Source: Stramonita haemastoma (taxonomy: Eukaryota > Mollusca > Gastropoda > Neogastropoda > Muricidae). From it: 64,000 nucleotides of DNA. The stretch covers positions 22,423,474 through 22,487,473 of the forward strand of contig CM060342.1 of the NCBI GenBank assembly GCA_030674155.1. The letters run 5' to 3'. The translations under genes and the position numbers were made by a program. The notes beneath the pieces were generated by a model. It worked only from the letters and a program-made list of their open reading frames with translations. It ran no database searches and was not told where the DNA came from. How positions within the stretch are numbered: position 1 is the first letter of the stretch; each line of letters opens with the position of its first letter. Positions 58,681-64,000 of the stretch are shown one piece after another.

Positions 58681-59374
58681 CTTCAATGATGGAGTCCTTG
58701 CAGTGATAGAGTCTTTTTGAAGTCCTGATGGTGATGAACCTCTGGCGATGAAGAAATCCAGGTGATGAAGAACCAAGAAGTCCCTGTGATGATGAAGACA
58801 TGGTGATGATGAAGACTTGGTGATGATGAAGATATGGTGATGATGAGGATCTGGTGATGATGAAGTGAAGACCTGGTGATGATGAAGACTTGGTGATGAT
58901 GAAGACCAGGTGATGATGAAGTGAAGACCTGGTGATGATGAAGTGAAGACCTGGTGATGATGAAGTGAAGACCTGGTGATGATGAAGTGAAGACCTGGTG
59001 ATGATGAAGTGAAGACCTGGTGACGATGAAGTGAAGTCCTGGTGATGAAGTGAAGACCTGGTGATGATGAAGTCCTGGTGATGATGAAGTGAAGACCAGG
59101 TGATGATGAAGTGAAGTCCTGGTGATGATGAAGTGAAGACCTGGTGATGATGAAGTGAAGACCTGGTGATGATGAAGTGAAGACCTGGTGGTGATGAAGT
59201 GAAGACCTGGTGATGATGAAGTGAAGTCCTGGTGATGATGAAGTGAAGACCTGGTGATGATGAAGTCCTGGTGATGATGAAGACCTGGTGATGATGAAGA
59301 CCAGGCTATGATGAAGTCCTGGTGATGATGAAGTGAAGTCTTGGTGATGATGAAGTCCTGGCAAAGAAGAAATC
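58681..59374 (-). repeat. A-type cassette 7
   Basis: Acceptor CTCCAG at 59,374. The 22-bp unit (GATGATGAAGTGAAGACC-TGGT) dominates here. The minus frame is open through the cassette and CT block 9 (348 codons). Confidence 0.85.
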
Positions 59375-59566
59375 CTGGAGAAAATACTAACAGGAATAGG
59401 TTATCATCCCAAACCAGTGTTTTGAGCAAGGCACCCAAAGTAAAATAATAAGATAGCATAAAGAAAGAAGAAACAAATGTTCACAGAACATAGCACAGTA
59501 TAACACTAATGCATCATGACTTTGCTCTTTAGGCATCCTACTTACCTACCACACACTTCTACAATT

Positions 59567-59992
59567 GTGACGCTCCGCCACGAAATGAGTCGCTTAGCAC
59601 ATTACCCAATTTTGCTCTAGGAGCCATTAAAGGCAGGTAGGGGTCAAGTTGTCAATTTTGAGATTTTGATTAATTATTAAACTATATCCGTTTATCTACC
59701 TTATAATGAAATATCAAGGCATAAGTTTTATCCCTTTTGCTTTTAAATGTGTTTTGAAAATACCCAAGCCCTCATTCTGACAACGTGTTACGAAAATAAA
59801 CTTGTCCGTTTCTCATTTTGCCACTTCCTGTGGTCTATCATTTTAACTTGTAATAACTTTGCACAGAATTGTCCGATTTTTAATCTGTTTTTTTGTATTT
59901 GATAGCCACTTTATTGTACATTAATAACATGTCAATAACTAAAAATTGACCTCATGTGCACTCCGTCTCATTATGTGGTGGAGCGTCACAAT
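59567..59992. mobile_element. Inverted-repeat element M1, ~420 bp, non-autonomous
   Basis: Terminal inverted repeats begin TTGTGACGCTCCGCCAC on the left and (complement of the right) TTGTGACGCTCCACCAC, about 25 bp with three mismatches. The paralogous spacer at 52,260-52,300 is uninterrupted. Comparing the two, the flanks are ACAATT and AATTTTA, so the target-site duplication is most simply AATT. No transposase ORF is present. An older 3' fragment of the family lies at 3,428. The superfamily is not assigned. Confidence 0.9.
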
Positions 59993-60169
59993 TTTACTAA
60001 GTACATTTATGTTTACAAAAAAACCTCACCTTTTTTAGAACAGACAAAATGTGAATGTCTCTAATCTTCCAGAGCAGTGTTATAGGATACTTTATTAACA
60101 GGGCAGTATCCGATCCTGAACAATTAAAATAATTTATACAAAGAGTAAAGATATGTGACAGAACCATAC

Positions 60170-60331
60170 CTTGAAGGGAAGAAATAGAGATGGCTTCTGA
60201 AGTTCTGGTGATGAAGATGTTGGGATGATGAAGTCCTTGCAGCAATGAAGTCGTCTTCAGATGAAGTTATCCTGGTGAAGACGAAGTCCTTGCAGTGATG
60301 AACAAGTCCCTGAGAAGTTCTGGCAATGATC
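60170..60331 (-). repeat. B-type exon-like cassette, 162 bp (subtype 2)
   Basis: Both borders intact; the same length as 52,453-52,614. Confidence 0.8.
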
Positions 60332-60605
60332 CTGGCAATCACACATAAAGGAATAGCTTGTTATCTAAAAATAAAACAACAACAAATCTGTGTAGGTGAT
60401 GAGCAAACCATTTAAAATTAAAGGAATAAAATATCAAGAAGGAAATCATCGCAGATTGTAGTACAGTAGTCATGTATCATGACCTTCCTTCTGCCCATTA
60501 TCTTGCCCTTTACCTACATTCTTCCAATACCTTACCATTTTTTTTTTTTTACAATTTTAATCTCTAGTTTTTTATTTACAACTCCCTTCCCTAACTTTAC
60601 AATAT

Positions 60606-61964
60606 CACTCACTCACTCACTCACTCAGTCCCATGTCCCAAAGGACGTAGGGGGGACATGAGAGAAGACGCAACGGAGATCTTTTTCCATGCTTCACGAT
60701 CCTGTGTGGCTAGTAGGAGGCGTTGCAGGGGTTGGGCAGTCCAGTCTTTGATGTTGTCAACCCATGATTTCTTTTGGCGGCCTCTTCTTCTTTTGCCCTC
60801 GACTGTTCCTTGCAAGATGGTTTTTGCTAGGGTGTTGTGTCTTGTGGTGTGACCAAACCACATCAGCTTTCTCCTCTTTATGGTGGAGAGCAAAGGCTCT
60901 TGGGGGCCCACACGCTTTTTGATTTCCTCTTTCACATAGTTATTGGTCTTGTGTTCTTTGTATGATATTTTGAGGAGTCTTCTGTGGCACTTGTTCTCGA
61001 ATGCTTGGATTCTTCTCTCTAACTCTGCTGTCAGAGTCCATGATTCACAGCCATATAGGAGGATAGATATTACGAGGGATTTGTAGAGGTGGTATTTGGT
61101 GCAGAAGCTGATGTTGTTGCTTCTGATGATCCTCTGGAGTCTGACTAGAGCAGATGTTGCTGTTGCAATGCGAGCTTTCACCTCATTGTTTGATGTGCCA
61201 TCTTTTGTTAGGATGGAGCCTAAGTATTTGAATTGGCTCACCTCTTCCAATATTTCTCCATTCATCTTTATTTCCGTGCTGTCATTACTCGCGCTGTTGA
61301 CCATGATCTTCGATTTCTCTGTACTGACCTCCATGCCGTATGCGCTCGCTCGGTCTGATAGACTGTCTGTGAGGATTTGCAGTTCTTGTTTGCTGCTGCC
61401 CATGAGGTCAATGTCATCTGCAAATCTGAGGTTGCAAAGGGGTCTTCCACCAATGGAGATGGAAGTGTGGTGGTTTTGCAGTGTCTCTGTCATGATGTTT
61501 TCGAGGAAGAGGTTGAAGAGTACAGGTGAGAGAAGGCAGCCCTGGCGGACTCCAACCGTGGTCTTGAAGAACTCGCCCACGTGGTTGTTCATGAAAACTG
61601 CACTTCTTGCATTCTCGTACAGAGCCTTGATGACTTCAATTAGGCAGTTGTCAATGTTGAAGTGCCTGAGTACTTGCCAGAGGCCGTCATGCCATACCCT
61701 GTCAAAGGCCTTTTTGAAGTCTATAAAATTGTGGTACAAGTCTTTTTGGTGTTGGAGATGCTTCTCTATCAGAATTCTCAGGTTGAAAATTTGTTCCATT
61801 GTGCTGCGTTTTGGTCTAAAGCCCGCTTGTTCTTCTGCCAGGAGTTTTTCTGCTTGGTTTTTCAGTCTGTTGAGGACTACCTGCAGCATGATCTTGCTAG
61901 GATGGCTTATGAGACTGATGGTTCTGTAGTTCTGACATTGCTTGAGGTTTCCTTTCTTTGGCAG
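60606..61964 (-). mobile_element. 5'-truncated non-LTR retrotransposon with intact RT reading frame
   Basis: A 1.36-kb insertion in a C-type spacer. It begins inside the reverse transcriptase amino-terminal part (in-frame ILPKKGNLKQCQNYRTISLI upstream of the first Met) and ends in a TGAG-repeat 3' tail. The empty site is visible at 52,856 (TTTACAATATACAGAATG). The target-site duplication is short, TAT. Orientation is the same as that of the surrounding cassettes. Confidence 0.95.
60621..61889 (-). CDS. Non-LTR reverse transcriptase, amino-terminally truncated
   Basis: 422 codons from the first Met; the open frame extends about 25 codons further to the truncation point. Reverse transcriptase blocks in order: EEQAGFRPKRSTMEQIF, NFIDFKKAFDRVWHDGLW, GVRQGCLLSPVLFNLFLENI, and the catalytic RFADDIDLMGSS (F-A-D-D), then MEVSTEKSKIMV and FKYLGSILTKDG. 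After the RT comes the typical carboxy-terminal region (SILLYGCESWTL, RKLMWFGHTTRHN, RRGRQKKSWVDNIKDWT). The apurinic endonuclease domain and 5' UTR are missing, as usual for incomplete reverse transcription. No stop or frameshift is seen, so the insertion is young. The clade is not certain (RTE-like is possible). Confidence 0.95.
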   Translation of the reverse strand: MLQVVLNRLKNQAEKLLAEEQAGFRPKRSTMEQIFNLRILIEKHLQHQKDLYHNFIDFKKAFDRVWHDGLWQVLRHFNIDNCLIEVIKALYENARSAVFMNNHVGEFFKTTVGVRQGCLLSPVLFNLFLENIMTETLQNHHTSISIGGRPLCNLRFADDIDLMGSSKQELQILTDSLSDRASAYGMEVSTEKSKIMVNSASNDSTEIKMNGEILEEVSQFKYLGSILTKDGTSNNEVKARIATATSALVRLQRIIRSNNISFCTKYHLYKSLVISILLYGCESWTLTAELERRIQAFENKCHRRLLKISYKEHKTNNYVKEEIKKRVGPQEPLLSTIKRRKLMWFGHTTRHNTLAKTILQGTVEGKRRRGRQKKSWVDNIKDWTAQPLQRLLLATQDREAWKKISVASSLMSPLRPLGHGTE

Positions 61965-62097
61965 TATACAGAATGTAAATCTAAAAAATCTCCAAGAGCA
62001 GTTTTATCTGAGAACTTGATCACACAGTACCATCAGATCTAGAACAGTCTAAACTGTTTGCATATAAAAATGAATACAATGGGGGACAGAACCATAC

Positions 62098-62527
62098 CTT
62101 ACAGTGAACAAGTAAAAGTTGACTTCTGAAGTCCTGGTGTGGATGAAGTCCCGGTGTTGAAGTCAAGTCCTGGTGTTGATGAAGTCCCGGTGTTGAAGTC
62201 AAGTCCTGGTGTTGATGAAGTCCTGGTGTTGAAGTCAAGTCCTGGTGTTGATGAAGTCCCGGTGTTGAAGTCAAGTCCTGGTGTTGATGAAGTCCTGGTG
62301 TTGAAGTCAAGTCCTGGTGTTGATGAAGTCCTGGTGTTGATGAAATTCTGGTGTTGATGAAGTCCTGGTGTTGATGAAATTCTGGTGTTGATGAAGTCCT
62401 GGTGTTGAAGTCAACCTGGTGTTGATGAAGTCCTGGTGTTGAAGTCAAGTCCTGGTGTTGATGAAGTCCTGGTGTTGGTGAAGACTGAAGTCCAAGAGAT
62501 GATGAAATATCTTGCCATGATGAATTT
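62098..62527 (-). repeat. C-type exon-like cassette, 430 bp (subtype 2)
   Basis: Acceptor TTTTTTGACAG, donor-like CACTGTAAG|GTATGG. Besides the 17-bp unit it has a composite unit GTTGAAGTCAAGTCCTGGT-GTTGATGAAGTCC repeated about six times (62,150-62,340). Confidence 0.85.
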
Positions 62528-62578
62528 CTGTCAAAAAAAGAAATAAGAATGCAGAATAAGCACTATATAAATTCCACG

Positions 62579-62588
62579 TGTTATTATT

Positions 62589-62658
<70 letters not shown>

Positions 62659-62666
62659 TATTATTA

Positions 62667-62717
<51 letters not shown>
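62579..62717. repeat. TTA trinucleotide microsatellite
   Basis: About 45 TTA/ATA units at the site that holds TAG units in the 53.3-kb copy. The poly-Asn and poly-Ile ORFs are translations of this run. Confidence 0.95.
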
Positions 62718-63071
62718 GCTGGAAAGAGAAAATTGGAGCAGCTTATAAACAAGGAAATTAAAACGAAATGAAAGAAATGACACCAAGAAGAGCCAAATCA
62801 TCACAAACTATAGTACCATATGATATAAATGCATCTACACTTCATGCAGTCTCCTTTCTTGTGACATTTTTTTTTACAATTCTATTCCGTACATTTCCAT
62901 TTGTAGAAAACTCAACTTATTTAGAATATACACAGCATTAATTTCATTAACTTCCAAGAGCAGTGTCATCAATGCACTTTATCAACAATATGTTACCAGA
63001 TCCAGTTCAATAAGAAATGTAAAAAAATAATATATATAAAAAAAAGAAGAGGACATGCAGCAGAAGCATAC

Positions 63072-63650
63072 CTTGAGGGGAACCCATAAAAAATGATTTC
63101 TGAAATCCTGTCAATGAAAATATCCTTGCAACGATAAAGAAGATCTTGTAGTGATTGAAGAAATCCTTGTGGTGATGAAGAAATCCTTGCAGTGATGATG
63201 AAGTCATTGTATTGATGAAGTCCTTGCGGTTATGAAGTCCTTTTGATGAAGAATTTTTTTGTATTGATAAGTCCTTGTGCTAGTGATGAAGTCATAGTTT
63301 TGATGAAGAAGTCCTTGTGGTAATGAAGAAGTCCTTGTGGTGATGAAGAAGTCCTTGTGGTGATGAAGAAGTCCTTGTAATGATAAAGAAGTCATTCAGG
63401 CAATGAAGAAGTCTTTGTAGTGATAAAGAAGTCCTTGTGGTGATGAAAAAGTCCTTGTAATAATGAAAAAGTCCTTGTATTGAAGTCCTTGTATTGAAGT
63501 CCTTGTGATGAAGAAGTCCTTGTAGTGATAAAGAAGTCCTTGTAGTGATAAAGAAGTCCTTGTAGTGATAAAGAAGTCCTTGTAGTGATAAAGAAGTCCT
63601 TGTAGTGATAAAGAAGTCCTTGTGGCGATGAACAGGTCCTTGCAATGTAG
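63072..63650 (-). repeat. D-type cassette (subtype 2)
   Basis: Donor-like end CCTCAAG|GTATG. Five identical 20-bp units (GTAGTGATAAAGAAGTCCTT) at 63,512-63,615. Confidence 0.8.
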
Positions 63651-64000
63651 ACAGACTTATGAATACAAACTGAAAAAAAGCATACAGTACCTACTGTTTA
63701 GCTATCCATTAATTTTGCACACATAAAACCATACCTTCCAAAAGTCATGCTGCTTTGACCTCTGTGTTCCAGTCAAACCTGCCATGGCATTATCAGTCCT
63801 AAGGCCACAGCATGGATTTGCCCACAACACAATTCATTCTCTTCCTGCCCACATCAATCATCACTTCAGGACCACAATCTTTTATCAACTGATCACAACA
63901 AACATCATGTATGGACTATAATATCAAAGACACAAGTTCAGTCTGATAAAAAAAAAAAAAGACAAAAAAGCGCTAGCTACCTAGGGTAACTGCTTTTCCA
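63650..64000. repeat. Spacer right of D cassette, homologous to 40,480-40,640
   Basis: Shares GTACCTACTGKTTAGCTA, ACACATAAAACCATACC, CTGCTTTGACCTCTGTGTTCC and ATTATCAGTCCTAAGGCC with the spacer before CT block 4. The window ends before the next CT block would be expected. Confidence 0.7.

Noticed and set aside
61096..61929. 277-codon plus-strand ORF
   Set aside because: It is the antisense shadow of the reverse transcriptase frame, and no family features are present.

Overview
The window looks like nuclear DNA of an animal: a spliced gene with GT-AG introns, several non-LTR retrotransposons, tRNA-derived SINEs, inverted-repeat DNA elements, and very abundant CA/GT, CT, AT, GACT and GATA microsatellites. 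The SINE types and the style of the split gene fit a lophotrochozoan, most likely a gastropod mollusc. That placement is inference from repeat style, not a database match.

Region 1 (1-8,640) holds the 5' part of a beta-ureidopropionase gene (UPB1, nitrilase superfamily) on the minus strand. Six exons can be placed to the base at 8,638-8,538, 6,562-6,392, 3,665-3,578, 3,135-3,041, 1,466-1,382 and 968-892. Together they give about 206 residues including the catalytic Glu and Lys; the Cys exon lies beyond the left edge. Exon 2 is one base short, which breaks the frame. Introns are filled with SINE copies, minisatellites and microsatellites.

Region 2 (8,640-17,200) is intergenic. It has a decayed non-LTR retrotransposon (about 12,110-15,085, minus) with recognisable endonuclease and reverse transcriptase segments, interrupted by a 180-bp SINE-like element with 12-bp target-site duplications.

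Region 3 (17,200-64,000) is the striking part: a three-level tandem structure filling nearly 47 kb. At the lowest level are 17-, 20- and 22-bp repeats (64-bp repeats near the left edge). These form cassettes of about 100-1,200 bp which, read on the minus strand, are bounded by splice-acceptor-like and splice-donor-like sequences (pyrimidine tract-CAG, then CAAG|GTATGG). Between cassettes are related intron-like spacers of about 400-600 bp. Cassettes of four classes (A, B, C, D) recur in order with a pyrimidine-rich block (CT) between D and the next A, giving a higher-order repeat of about 3.5-4.2 kb that comes in two alternating subtypes. A SINE in the B spacer is present in four repeats and absent in at least three. 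Two inverted-repeat elements (41.2 and 59.6 kb) and two truncated retrotransposons (23.1 and 60.6 kb) inserted into the array; for three of them the window also contains the matching empty site in another repeat.

The 17- and 20-bp units are not multiples of three and have no stop codon in any minus-strand frame. One reading frame therefore cycles through all three phases and gives a 17- or 20-residue repeat whatever the frame. Whether the cassettes are expressed as exons of a repeat protein, as a spliced non-coding RNA, or not at all cannot be decided from sequence. Cassette lengths that vary by single repeat units argue against a fixed reading frame.
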